DNA of 64,000 nucleotides, from NCBI GenBank assembly GCA_963693365.1, contig CAVNZM010000001.1, positions 6,448,001 to 6,512,000 of the forward strand, read 5' to 3'. This DNA comes from Amoebidium appalachense. Its lineage: Eukaryota; Ichthyosporea. The notes below the pieces were generated by a model. It was not told where the DNA came from. It ran no database searches and saw nothing but the letters and a program-made list of their open reading frames with translations. A program made the position numbers and the translations under genes. This document shows, one piece after another, positions 20,147-32,117 of this stretch (position 1 is its first letter; each line of letters opens with the position of its first letter).

Positions 20147-21309
20147 TTGCACCTAGGTTTGCGTGTTTAACAAGTGTCTGTATGCTTGCACAACCGAATA
20201 ATCGTGTGTGCGTTTTCTGTCTCAGGTGTGTGCGTCCGCAGACTCAGTGTATGTCTGTCCGTATAAGCTGTGTGCCTGTGCTTTTCTGTCTTCGTGTGTG
20301 TGCGGGTATGTCTGCCCGCCTGTGAGCACACATGCCTGCCCACTCAGCACAGAGATGTGTGTGTCCGTCCATACCTAGTCTCACACACAGGGCAGATGCA
20401 GGCCTTCTTTTCTCATATAGAAAACCGGCACAGGCGTCATGTTTTCTTGGCGACTATCGCCGTAACTCTCCCTATAAAACTACTTGGTTGCTACCCTCTA
20501 AAATCTTTTGACCGTATGTGGCGATGCCGGTGTATTTTGCAAAACTATGAGCCAGAGTGTGCTTGTGCACGCTAAGCGTGCATATGCTGGATGTGTCTCT
20601 GCGTCTTTGGGTGAGGGCGTGTGAGCGCGCGTGATCACACGTGACTGCGTCCCCTTCAATGCGTTCCTGTCAGTGTGTGTATGTGTGTGGTGTTCTTACA
20701 CGCCTGAACACATGGTTGCCTATCACTGTGCGTGTAACTGATGCCCCTGCTGGCTAAATATACCAACTACATAGACCTATAAACACCACTTTACTACCTA
20801 ACACCCCTCTCTCTCTCTCTCCCTCTCTCCCACTCCGACCTCTCTCTCCCTGGCAGCTGAGCGAGTCAAGTCTGCGGCGCCGCGGAGGCTGCCCGCCAGT
20901 TCGCCACAGTTGAATCGAGCCGGGTCGCAGATCTTATTTCCGGGTCACGCCAGGTCCAGCCCGAAAAGCCCGGAAACCGGGTCTCGAATTCAGATACCCT
21001 AGGCCTCCGAGTCAGGAAATGAGTGATATACAAAACTTTACGGAACGCAGTATTTATATCATGGCTTAGCTAAAACACAGTTACTATGAGCGTACAGTAT
21101 ATACCACAGGCACAAGACATGAAGTTGGCTCATAATTGGACGAGTGACGGGATGCCCATGATGGTCATGGCCATCCATCCACACATGGCCATTGCAAATG
21201 ACAAGGTGATGGCACGTGAATTGAAACGTGATAGACATGACCACATAGCCAGCTGTGCTTACGGTATTGGGCTTATATATCCTTGTTCTGGCTTGCAATT
21301 GTATTCGAA
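20147..21309. other. intergenic
   Basis: No gene recognised. GT/GC-flavoured sequence to about 20350, then unique sequence. Short CT repeats at 20805-20850. A GC-rich patch at 20860-21010 contains GGGTCTCGAATTCAGATACCC (about 20979-20999), vaguely B-box-like but without a tRNA fold. Confidence 0.4.
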
Positions 21310-22005
21310 GTTCTTGTCGACTGAAATTTCACCCGCCCTTCTTAAGGCATTGTGCCCTCCGCCCGTTGTAACCAAAGACAGGAATACGCCTCCTCCACCT
21401 CCCTTTGCGTATTTGGTGAGCGAGTTTTCCTCGGCCTTTTATGAATTGGGATTCATTCCTTCGTCGTGGAATGACACCCTTGTTAATCCCGTCCGTAAGA
21501 AGGTCTCTACTGGTCCGATTTCTTCCTTCCGCCCGGTCACCTTAACCAACATGTTTCGTCGCCTATTTGAGTCGTGCATTTTGTGAGCCTTTCACAAGCA
21601 TGAGACCTTATCCAATGTATTCCGGTTAAGCCTCATTCAGGGTGGGTTTCGCCATGCTTATTCCTGCTATACTCATGCTCTTCTCCTCCACGACACTATT
21701 CGTTCTGGATGTCGCGAGGTATGTTTCATCGACCTGAAGCCTACGACACGGTTCCGACGAATTTGTTGTGGCATAAGTTGGCGAATCGAGGACTCCCACT
21801 TCCCTTTGGTCGGTTACTTCAGGCGTTATTTGATCATACTCATGGGGCTGCCGTTGTGAATGGGGTACCGAGTAACTGATTCAGTCGCACTCGAGGCCTT
21901 TTACAGGGTTCACTTTTGAGCCCCCTTCTTTTTTATGTCTTTATTGACGACTTAGCGGTCGAAACTCAACAATTTCCAGTTATCTTGTCGCTTCGGTACA
22001 TGTTT
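21310..22005 (+). pseudogene. decayed LINE reverse transcriptase fragment
   Basis: Pieces in shifting frames match the reverse transcriptase at 47.4-49.1 kb. GFIPSSWNDTLVNPVRKK and GPISSFRPVTLTNMFRRLFE (21440-21585) match VPSSWLDTLVIPIVKK and GPISSFRPITLTQVVRRFFE there. Further on come TRGLLQGSLLSPLLFYVFID (about 21890-21950) and DDLAVE. At least one stop (after SCIL, near 21583) and several frameshifts break it, and the YADD box is missing. It ends at 22005-22015, where a C/CCCT tract begins. It is truncated at both ends and non-functional. Confidence 0.85.
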
Positions 22006-22015
22006 TCAGAGCAGC

Positions 22016-22228
22016 CCCCCTCCCCCCCTCCCCTCCCCCCCCTCCCCCCTCCCCTCCCCCCTTCCCCCACTGCACACCTTGTCAAAGTTTCAACTCAATG
22101 AGTGCTAACGGATTTGGGTAAAGGGGGGGGGGGGGGGGGGGAGGGGGGAGGGGGGGGGAGATGGGTGGAGGGGGACTCAGTTGGTAATGGGAGTAGGAAG
22201 AAAATGGTGGTCACCGTGATGGTTGTGT

Positions 22229-22289
<61 letters not shown>

Positions 22290-22369
22290 TGTGTGTGTGT
22301 GCGCGCGAGCGTTTGTGTGTGTGTGTGTGCACGCGCGCGCGCATGTGTGTGTGTGTCCACGTGTGCATG

Positions 22370-22404
<35 letters not shown>

Positions 22405-22460
22405 TGCGCGTGTGTGTGTATGCGCACGGTGCATGTGTGCGTGTGCATGTGCATGTGCGG
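22016..22460 (+). repeat. C-rich, G-tract and (GT)n blocks
   Basis: A CCCCTCCC pyrimidine block (22014-22066), a G-tract (22124-22141), then (GT)n at 22221-22300 and 22370-22402 with GC/CA interruptions. It directly follows the reverse transcriptase fragment. Confidence 0.85.
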
Positions 22461-22560
22461 ATTTATGTGCGCGTGCGTGCCCGTATGGGCGGGCCCTCAC
22501 GTGCCCACACAAGTAAAGTTTTCATCATTCAATCCCTGTTTGGCTATGTTTTTGTTTTTG

Positions 22561-22585
22561 TTTTTTTTGTTTTTTTTTCTGGGAG

Positions 22586-22628
<43 letters not shown>

Positions 22629-22779
22629 ATGATTATACAGAGGCAGTGAACGGATGTGCGCTTACCTGAGCCAAAACGCATTTATAGTTGGGGAGCTGGG
22701 GCACGGAGTGAGGGGATTCAAGATTTCCGGATCCCCCTCTTTCGTCGATTCTCTCCGAGAGACCGCTCCGCGTCTCTAC

Positions 22780-22858
<79 letters not shown>

Positions 22859-23158
22859 CCTCCCCCCCCCCCCTCCCCCCCTTCTCCTTCTTTCCTCCCA
22901 CCTGCTCACCCACCCCCTCCTCCCCCCTCCCTCCCCCGCCATCCTCTCTCTCTCTCTCTTTCTCTCGCTCTCTCTCCCTCTCTCTTCGTGTCTAGCTGTC
23001 TCTCTCTCTCTGTGTGTGTGTGTCATGTGTGTTTTCTAAGAGTACCGGGGGCATCTTGACCAGGCAATGATTTTTTTCTGTCCTCGTTAAATCGCAGTGC
23101 CGCAAGCAATGCGCACGAGCGCCTGCATGGGCCACATGTGGGCACAATGGAGGGAGAA

Positions 23159-23194
<36 letters not shown>

Positions 23195-24343
23195 AGGGTG
23201 GTGGAGGGAGGAGGAGATGGGGGAGGGTGGGGGTGAGGGGCTCGAGAGGGATTATTTGATTCTCATGACATCAACATGCAACTTGAGCTCACCGGCTTGC
23301 TCAAAAGGTGGAGAAGTGGGGGGGGGGGGTTCAAAGTTTTCGAATGTGTGGTCTGCGCAGAAAAATTCCTTTAAAAATTTTTTTTTTTTTTTTTTTTTTT
23401 TGGGGGGGGGGGGGTAGCCATAGATATTAAATGCATAACACGCTAAGAAATACGACTATAGAATGAACATAGGCAGAACCCATCCTCAGAGTAGGCAAAA
23501 ATCTGAGTGCCGACCCGTATAAGTAACCCAACCCAGACAACAGCGTCATTCCAATTGGAATGGGTTACCCGCCTTGGTCTCCAAGGCTTTGTACCTGCTG
23601 GCTTACGTAAGTGGCTGGGCACTACTACGCTGCGGCAAACAAACAAACAAACAAAGGGGGAAAAAAAAGAAGAAAAAAAAATGGGGCCACAGGGAAGACA
23701 GCACTCAGACTATTAGTCAGCAAGGTTCAACTGATTGGAGTGGAGCAGGGAGATTCGTGGGCCGTCGGGGAAGGGGGAAAGGGGAGAGGGAGGTGGGTGG
23801 GTTGAGGGTGAGGATCGGGGGGGGGGGGGGGGGGGGAGGGGGGGGGGGGGGGAAAGGAAAGGGAGGGTGGGGGAGGGAAAGGAGGGAGGGTGGGGGGGGG
23901 GGGGGGGGGGGGGGATGGTATAGGAGCAAAAACAATTGTTCTGGACTAAGTATGAACATTTTCTTAAAGTGCCTTTTATTATTTGTTATTGGACCACCTT
24001 CGGTCAGGTGAATTCGGGGCCAGGGCAGACGCACCGATATTTGCTCGATTATGACTTTATGCTATCCATAAGGCAAGGCAGACCTAACACTGCCAAGGAA
24101 ATAAGTAATTTACACTATCACTTCTTTTGAATGCATATTACGCACTCTCTTAGCGAACCTCAAGAACTAAGGAATCAACTGCCACTACAAGATACATGCA
24201 GCTCACCTATATATCACCTATATATTCTTTACGTACACTTACATATACATCCTAACTACAAAAAACCACACCATTGTGCATCAGTACTTCCAAAAAGAGC
24301 TCACACAATGTCATCATAATCACATCAAAATTTCACCCAAATC
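22561..24343. repeat. T/G-tract, (CT)n and G-tract intergenic blocks
   Basis: A T-rich then G-tract block (22561-22627), (CT)n (22783-22856) with a pyrimidine block to 22980, G-tracts (23160-23191), T-tract then G-tract (23380-23414), and G-rich 23818-23913. The rest is unique, AT-rich at 23930-24340. No gene is recognised. The last few hundred bases are the 3' flank of the multicopper oxidase gene. Confidence 0.6.
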
Positions 24344-24682
24344 TCAGCAGTTCTTGACTTGATAGAGCCCCATCATGCCCTGGTCTTCGTGCTGAAGAAT
24401 GTGGCAGTGCATAACTATCTCGCCGGTAAATGTTTGGGGCTTGAACCGGATAGTTATGCCGTTGGGGGCAAATGCGGGGGCCGTGTCTCTCCACTCGCCG
24501 ATGCGGATGACGTCAGCGTAGGTGGTGGAGCTCAGCCCGGCAATGCTTGCAATCTGCAGTTTGTGTTTGTGTGGTTGTAATTTTATTTTTTATATATAGA
24601 TTTTTTTTTGTGGGGGGGGGGGGGGGGGGGGGTTGGAATTGGGTAAAAGTAGAATTCATACACGAAAGGGTTCGAAAGCGGG

Positions 24683-24716
<34 letters not shown>

Positions 24717-26700
24717 AAGATAGAAAGAAAGAAAGGGAAAGAAAGAAAGAAAGAAAGAATATAAAGGGGCAAAAAAAAGAAAGAATGGAATGAAAAAAAG
24801 AAAAGCAAAAAAAAAAAGAAAAACACATTGGCCAGATGGGGTGATGCCATGACGAAGGATAAATAAGATGATATGTTGCACAATTCATGCACAAGCAACA
24901 ATACACACACACAACACACATATACACACCTGGAAGTGGTACACGTGCTGGTGGTATGGATGGGCGCCTGTTGCTGGTGCTCCGCCAGTTGCCCCGCCAC
25001 CTGCAAGAGACAAGGGATATGGTGTAGGTATGGGGGAATGGGGAAGAGGTAAAGGGAGGGGGGGGGGGGGGGGAAGGGGAAGGGGGGAGGGGGGAGGGGG
25101 AAGGGAGGGAGGGAGAAGGAGTAGTTAGAACCAGTCTATGCCAATTTGATGAGTGAGTGTTCTAAGCGCTTTTAAATGCTTTAGAAAAGAAAATGCAAGC
25201 GGAACTTAGAAGACTAGGCAATCAGTAAAAGAAAAGGGACGGGTAGGAAACATGATTTTTTTTTTAGTTGTAAAATTTGGTACCCCGTCAACCCATACCT
25301 AGGTTCCCCGCTGGTGCCGCGGGAGCGCCCATAGGGGCAAGCCCTGAAGCGCCGGGAGGAGGGCCAAATCCAGTAGGGTTTGTGGGGACACCACCAGAGG
25401 GGGGAGGGGGTAGGCCGGTGGGGTTTGTGGGGACACCTCCGGAGGAAGGTGGGGGAAGGGAGGTGGGGTTTGAGGGGATGCCTCCGGAGAAAGGAGGAGG
25501 GAGGTTGGTGCGGTTTGAGGGGATACCTCCGGAGGGAGCAGGGCCCGTGGGGTTTGAGGGGACACCTCCGGGGGGAAGAAGGGGGGGCGCCTCCGGGGGG
25601 TGGGGCAACACCAGGGGGAGGGGGTCCCATACCACCAGGGGGTGGGGGAAACTGGCGCCTCCTCCGGGCGGCTCCACCGGGGGGTCCGGGGGGGGACGAT
25701 CGTAAATTGGTAAACCTTGCCGAGGCACATGGACTCGACATACCTGCTCGACTCCGGCACCGAGAACCCTGGGAAGCTCACACCGTTAACGGTTTCAACG
25801 GTGTTATTGCCCGTGCCAGTGAGTGACAGGGTGATTTTGGTGACGCCCTTTGAGCCGGTAGACAGAGCGGTACCGGACCCCATGAGGGTCGTAAGGTAGC
25901 TGGGAAGGGGAGCCTGGAGGGTCGGAAAATTGTTGAGGATTGCAGTAGGGGTAGTGGTAGCAACCACCTTGAGAGCCATCACTGTGGCCTGTGTGTGGCG
26001 GTTCTCCGTGCTGAGGGCGCTGTTTGCAGTCACCGGGGTGGATTTGATGTTGACGACCGTGTTGACCGTGGAGGTTGGGCAAAGAATCGCAACGTCCGCC
26101 CGACTGCCGGGGACCAGAACGATGGAGCTGATAGTGGTGTATGGAGTGTAGTGGAAAACACCGTCACGCGCTAGAAGACGCATCGAGCACGCGCTGGGTA
26201 CGAGCTCAACGGTACGCAGACCCGCGGCGTGCACGAAACGCATAAGTGTGACCTGGCCTGCTTTAACCTCCATTGTTGGTTGGTACTGGCCGTTTACAAC
26301 GTAGAAATCACGAGGCGACGTGCTGCTCAGATACGTTGGGTTGGGAGGGATGGACTCGTACTTTTCGTTGGCGCTTTTGTAGAGTTGCGAGACGGTAAGG
26401 TAATCTTTCATTGTGAAAGCAGCGGAGGTCCCCTGATCGGCGCCGTTGAAAATGATGTGTTGGAATACGAGCACACGATGGCCGTGGGTGAGGTAGAGGG
26501 CACGCAGGTCGATAGGGAGAGAGTAGGTGCTGGGGGGCTCAACGAGAAGAGCACCGGCAAGCCCTCCCATCACCTATGTTGTGTATCGTTAGCATAACGA
26601 TTTTACATTTGCAATTTCTTGTAGGAAAATTAGCCTTGAGTCTTCGTTTTAGTAGTACGTGAATTGGTGCCTTACAGGATACGAGGGCAAAAAATCTGCC

Positions 26701-26736
<36 letters not shown>

Positions 26737-27512
26737 GATGGTAAACGAAATGAAGAACAAGAAAAGGAGCGGAACTTATAAAAAAAAGAAACGTTTGTAT
26801 CCACGGTTTGTACCATTGATCCACCCATAAGAAATCGGTATGAACAAACAAAATCATAGCCAGCTAGTTTCTCACCAACGTCTTAGTCTGTCCCTACAAA
26901 ACCGTGGAAGAAGAAAACGAACACAATATATCCTTATACTTGTGCTTTTACTAAATAAATTTACTACAAACATAACGTGATCATCCAAGTATACATTAAT
27001 TTGCGGGGTTTACTCACTTGCAGTGCCGTTGCTCCATGGTGGTGCGCATGGTACCAGTGGGTGCCCATCAGATGCGTGCTGGGTAGCGTGTACTTGTACG
27101 TCCATTTGCCACCGGGCTTGATGGACACCTTGATAAGGTCTTCGTCCGGGGACACATGCAGACCGTGTGTATGCAGGTTGGTGGTGTCGGGGCAGTGGAA
27201 CTTGTTGGCGTGGTACTCACAGTTGCTCACAGGAGAAGCAGTGCTAAGTCCATTGATTACCGTAATGCTGCAAGAGGTCCCAGGGCGCATGCGAATGGTG
27301 GGACCAGGCGCATACATTACGCCGCCGTATTCATATCCACGTGTGTTGAAGGCAATAAGGTTGCTGATAGCCCACCTGTGTTGTTTGACCGTGAGGGTTA
27401 CTGCCGTGTTCATGCAGTCAACAACACGGGGGAATGTGAGTGTTGGCCCAGCATTGCACAGTTGCGTGGCGAGGAGCAAGGACGAGAGGGTTGCAAGCGT
27501 GTTGCCGTGCAT
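24344..27512 (-). CDS. laccase-like multicopper oxidase with Pro/Gly repeat insertion
   Basis: A secreted copper oxidase that would take electrons from a substrate at the type 1 copper and reduce O2 at a trinuclear centre. Exons: 27512-27018, 26573-25299, 25000-24930 and 24553-24344. The ATG at 27512 opens a hydrophobic signal peptide (about residues 1-21). Exon 1 carries HTHGLH (114-119) and GTHWYHAHHHG (150-160). Exon 3 carries HPYHQHVYHFQ. Exon 4 carries HCHILQHEDQGMM. All four copper-ligand motifs are intact. Exon 2 reads through the central domain to KVYQFTI and then enters a Pro/Gly tandem repeat. The only frame that joins exon 3 in phase is -1 relative to the start of exon 2. One missing base in the G8 run at 25688-25695 (plus strand) would reconcile them and give about 683 residues. 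A true frameshift or an unseen intron are the alternatives. Substrate unknown. Confidence 0.87.
25370..25580 (-). repeat. coding minisatellite, 45-bp units, in the multicopper oxidase
   Basis: About five tandem units, most of them 45 bp. On the coding strand the favoured frame gives 15-residue units of the type SGGVPTNPTGLPPPP and SGGIPSNPTSLPPPS, plus a shorter 13-residue unit, all multiples of three. Variation is conservative (Val/Ile, Ser/Thr). A Gly/Pro/Ala-rich stretch continues to the splice site at 25299. All frames are open here, so frame choice rests on phase matching with exon 3. Confidence 0.75.
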
Positions 27513-29737
27513 TTTCAGCGTTGTCAACCCACAATGTGGGAAACGCTGAGCTACTTTTGTGACAGTGTTAACGAAGTGTGCGTCTGATTCAAACACACTG
27601 TGACAGGCTGTCCAGTGAATGAATTCCAATTCGTGCTCGGTATAAATACTTGAAGGGTGAGTGGAAACTCCAAGAAGGAGATAGGAGTATTTATGATGGG
27701 CGAACTTGTGTTCCGTATGTATTCATGATATCTGGTATGTGCCTGTCACGACATCAAATAGGCGGATACAATGAGCGCGCGTTGATTGGTTAGCTGGTCT
27801 TCAGTGGTCTGCCGGAGCATACTAACTGACTTTAAACCAATAGATATGTCATATTGATCGATTAGCAGTAGATTAGCGGCAGATTAGCACAGGATTACCC
27901 ACAAGTGATGTCACTGCCGCCCAATCGTTCAAATACAAAAGGGAATTCTTTTGCCAGGCAGCCCGAGTGCGAGCAGATGAAATGGTTGGTTGTCGTTGCG
28001 GGAGACCAAACGATTCACGTACCGCCCGGCTGTGGCACAACTTGGCAAAGTTACACAGTCGATACTACAAAACAAGGGCAAGATTATAACTACATTGATA
28101 CATTAATATGATATTGAGAAGCAGATTACCAAAAATGACCAACACAGCACCCATATCAATGTCGATTTTTGCATTCTCTTGCACACACAGAAAGACACAC
28201 AACTACGTATTGTACGTGTCACTACGATACGCGCAGGTTCACGGAATTTGATTCGAAGCCGGAATGTCGGGTAGCTGGATCACGGTCTTCACTCGTTTCT
28301 AATGTTAGGCGAGCACATTTTTTCTTTCTTCTGTCTGTGTGTATGCGTGTAATCTTTTCTTTTTTTCATGGGACTTGCTTGAACGGCCACGGTGGCACGA
28401 TCCACGGCCCACTCCCTTATAATGACTCGCTTCGATCTAATCATAGCCAGATGATATGCAATTCGTCGAGTTCGCGCTCACACACGGTGACGGCAGTGTA
28501 GGCCCCCGGAGGCAACATGCTTTTACAGTACGTTGAACACTAGAGACTGGCCAGCGTCCAATATCAAAGTATATTGATCTATAAAATCTGCGATCATAAA
28601 TGCTTACAATTTGGCCTGAAATGCACTGGACATTTTGTTTCACAAGCTGGACCTTGTAACGGTTTACTGAGATGTCACTTTAGTAATGTGGGCCTGCAGC
28701 TGGCGATAATGCCATCCCGCCGCATAGGCAGTGCATGCTCCTAGGAATGCGGTCCGCTCAGGTTGAATATTCAGCCCTATGCTACCACACTACAATAAAT
28801 TATCCCCTTACACCTTATAAGCTCCGGATTCGAATAGATTTTGTGGTATATTAAAGAAGTACACTGGAATCCCGAAAGGCAATATGTACAGATTCGGATT
28901 GGCAGCTACAGGCTTATCGGAATCTCTGCCACATGCATACATATCCTAAATATACGGGGCTCACCTCTCTCCTCAGAGAAATATCATTTACAAACAAACA
29001 TTGTATGCTACCAAATTGTTAGAACCATGAAAAAAACTGGAAAGGTGAAGAGAAAAGTGCGCGAAGAATCAGACGATTCGTCCGGTCAGATGCAAAATAT
29101 CGATCTTGCAATAGAATCCACCAATAGGAACATGTCTACGCACAATAGCATTCCTTCTTATGGTCATCTCTCCACACTACAAAAAAAAAAATATGTTACT
29201 TCTGCATTTGATATACGGTAATATTAGTCCATAAAGTATAATCTTAATATGAATAAGAGCATAAGAAGTGCTAGAGTATATATGTAGTAAATACTGGTGG
29301 AAGCTTTTCTTGATTTAGCACGTAGGGGGGTCTTGCACGAAAGCATTTATCACAGCACCGCTTATCATAATGCATGCTTGAATTTGTGTCACACATATAA
29401 ATAAACACGGTGCTTTTGGCAGAATGTCTAGACTCTACGTGCATGGTAAAAAGTTTACGCCAACGCTAGCGCTATAAAAAGTTGTGGCTGGTAGCAGTAT
29501 GCTGTTTCATTTTGAATATCTATGTAGTAATATCATGATGTATCTGTGTATATTTTTAAACAAAAATTGTCTGGAGTAATATGTGCATCCAGGGAGATTT
29601 CGAACTCGTCAATCATCGATCATGTAAATCATGATCATGGCCACGTGTTCACTGAGATGAATACGGTGACATCAACTTTTGATCAAGACGCCAGTCCGAC
29701 ACCTCGCATGGGTCGACTGGAGAAGTCGGGATCCACC
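27513..29737. other. intergenic, upstream of multicopper oxidase
   Basis: Mostly unique sequence, with far fewer homopolymers than the rest of the window. TATAAATAC at about 27645 and TTGATTGGTTAGC (inverted CCAAT) at about 27783 could belong to the oxidase promoter on the minus strand. Short open frames (27905-28111 and 28841-29221, the latter with a Lys/Arg/Asp-rich centre MKKTGKVKRKVREESDDSSG) are unlike anything I recognise and are not called. Confidence 0.45.
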
Positions 29738-29923
29738 TCACACGTACTGAGTACTGACGGTGTGCACGCGCTGCGATGAACTTTACGTTCGCTTCCGATT
29801 TTTCCTTACACTCTCGCGACCGCGTGCATGCTTTCTGTCGCGGCGCCTCGACGGTTCGATAGAGTCCAGTGTTCGCTGAATGTGTAAGGAAAAACAAGGA
29901 GCCATCTCAGTAGGTGGCAGGGG
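29738..29923 (+). repeat. dispersed MITE-like repeat, copy 2
   Basis: Nearly identical to 3281-3471. Here the inverted pair is a perfect 13-mer, TTTTTCCTTACAC (29799-29811) and GTGTAAGGAAAAA (29882-29894). The left flank differs by an extra GTACTGA duplication and by TTCCGA replacing GCAGACGG. Same orientation as copy 1. Confidence 0.7.
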
Positions 29924-31017
29924 ATCCACGAGGTCTGAGAAAGTCGTAGAAAGTCGTAGAATTCGAAAAACATGTTTTACAATCTTATGTTTCTCTCTGC
30001 AGACTCTGCATACGTATACACTGCTCACAACAGCAAGTCACAATGTAATCATACGCCTATTCCTATTTGCAGAGGCCTGGCATTGAATTTGTTTTTCCCT
30101 GGCCCACGTGTAACGGCATGCATGCACGTGCACTCGTCCCCAACGACGGCAGAGCGTTGCAAGCCTTCGGAAATAACTCGGAGAGCCTACTAACACGTAC
30201 TGACTTGTTGCCGCACGTGCGACGTTATACATCTACTTGTGGCGGCAAAAAAAAAAAAAAAGAAAAAAAAGAAAAGCCTCAGTAGGTGGTAGTCGGAGAG
30301 CCGGATTTTTCTTTACAATTTTTTATTTTCTTTTCTTTTTTTTTCTTTTTTTCTTTTTTTTTTTCTTTTTTCTTTCTTTCTTTCTTTTTCTTTTTCCTTT
30401 TTTTTTTTGGGGGGGGGGGGGGGAGGGGGGGGCCGGGAGAGGGGGAGGGGGGTCCCCAAGTGGGGGGATTCAACGGGGGGTTGGGAGGGGGGGGGGAGGG
30501 GTTGCCGCGGCAGACAATCAATGATATTGAAGCCCCCACGACTCTCACGGTCCACGTTCAGCCTGAACCACATAGTATTTAACGAAAATGCCAGTGGGGC
30601 AAAACCCTGTGATAGCAGGTGTGCTCTCGTAGAGGGCCCAATTCAACCACATCAGCCTGAGATTCAACTTGCTGCAATGAGTTGCAGCGCTACTAAAGTT
30701 TTCAAAGTTCTGTTTAGTAGACTTGAATTGTTCAGCAGAGGCTCTGAATTATTCTGCTTTTGGAAAGGCGGAATTATTAATTTTATATGCTCTGGGCAAG
30801 AGGCATCAAAACTAAACGTGCTGCATGGTAGTTTAACTAATGAGAGTCTGGGTTTAAAATTTACTAGTGGGTTTTAATTGGGCAGAATGCCTGGTGCTCC
30901 GCACTAGCGAAAATGAGGCAAAAACTCTAGGCTAAGTGTACTGAGTAGGCGGATTCATAACGGTGTGTTGGTTTAGCTGAATGCACCTTATTAGCACCCT
31001 AGCTAGGGTACAGTCGG
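29924..31017. other. intergenic
   Basis: Unique sequence plus a T-rich block joined to a G-tract (30310-30432). GCCTCAGTAGGTGG at about 30275 repeats the 3' end of the MITE-like element, suggesting a fragment of a third copy. No gene recognised. Confidence 0.4.
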
Positions 31018-31260
31018 AACTTAGGGATTCTTGATTTTGGGATGGGGAGGGGGGTAATAGTAAGTTGGCGCGGGGGGGGGGGGGGAGGGGGAGGGGGGGG
31101 GGAGGGAGGGACCACCCAGCCCTTTGGACAGGTGGTTCCTCTCCCGCGGAGGGGAGGAGGGGGAAACACCCATCCCTCCGGCTAGCCGGGGAGAAGGGGG
31201 GGGGGGGGGGGGAGGGGGATGGGAGGGGACCCACCCACCCCATAGGCTGCCATATTCAGG
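31018..31260 (+). repeat. inverted repeat, left copy
   Basis: TTAGGGATTCTTGATTTTGG, a GGGGAGGGGGGTAATAGTAA stretch, a G-tract, CTCCGGCTAGCCGGGG (palindromic core CCGGCTAGCCGG) and GGGACCCACCCACCCCATA occur in this order. The same elements occur in reverse orientation at 32118-32262. A diverged version of the CACC-CTCCGGCTAGCC-G-tract part is also at about 50540-50680. Confidence 0.7.
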
Positions 31261-32117
31261 GGTGTCCTGGATACCTGATATATCTCGTGATATTCAGGTC
31301 CAGCTTGGGATGTATCCCGTGATATTCATGGAGGGGGCGCAAAAAGATATATCTTTTGGTATCCACCGAAGCGTGATATATCCTGGGCCAAGGAGCAAGA
31401 TATATCCGGCCCTTTTTGTTTATGTTATCTATAAGAAATGGCCATGTGGGGGACCTTACGGGCGAGATTTGATCTTGGTGAACGTCAAACGACCAATGCA
31501 AACAAACAGATCATTTCCAAAATCATTGTCTTAGCCATAAATGGGTTATTTTATCGGGCATGAGCCAATTATGCACCACTTGCACCTCCCCAGGGAGCAA
31601 ACATTTCTCAAACAAAATAAAGCAATGAGTTATAGTATTGATTTTAAATTTATACATGATGAAGCTGAGGCAAAGCTTATGGTTGTACAATAAGGTGCAT
31701 GAACAAGTACATATGCCGCATATTATTATCGGCGTGTTCATGTCGGGTGCTCATCGCTGGTCAAAGTGTTTGTGCCCACTCCGTGTGTGGTACTTGCGTG
31801 TGCAGGTACGTGTGAATTGAATACGTGAAAGTGTGTGCTGTGTGTGTGCGCGGTGGGGCGACTGGAGACGAGTGCGAGAGGGGGGGGGGGGGGGGGGGGG
31901 AACTGGGGACCGGAGCGGGGGGAGGGGGGAGGGGGGGGGGGGGGGGGGGGAGGGTAGTATGATCTTACGACATAGCCTAGTTTCGGGGGGTTAGTATGAT
32001 CTTTACGACATAGACTGAGTTTCAGGTGATCAATAGTGACTTCTATTACTTAGCCTCAACGTTAGTACGGTTTAAAATACTATTCAGATCAGTTATCTGG
32101 TATAGTCATATAATGCA
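31261..32117. other. segment between inverted repeats; GATATATC cluster
   Basis: The palindrome GATATATC occurs four times within about 130 bases (near 31279, 31345, 31374 and 31398), with related GTGATATTCA motifs between (31289 and 31320). The remainder is unique apart from G-tracts (31879-31902 and 31930-31951). There is no transposase-like frame, so if the flanking inverted repeats are termini the element is non-autonomous. Confidence 0.5.

Noticed and set aside
18579-20325. Gly- or Pro-rich frames up to 473 codons, collagen-like at first sight
   Set aside because: They arise from G/C-tracts and a minisatellite whose unit length (111-118) is not a multiple of three in all units, so no protein repeat is preserved.
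28841-29221. 126-codon plus-strand frame with a basic/acidic centre
   Set aside because: No family resemblance and no splice or promoter context; it could be chance in AT-rich DNA.
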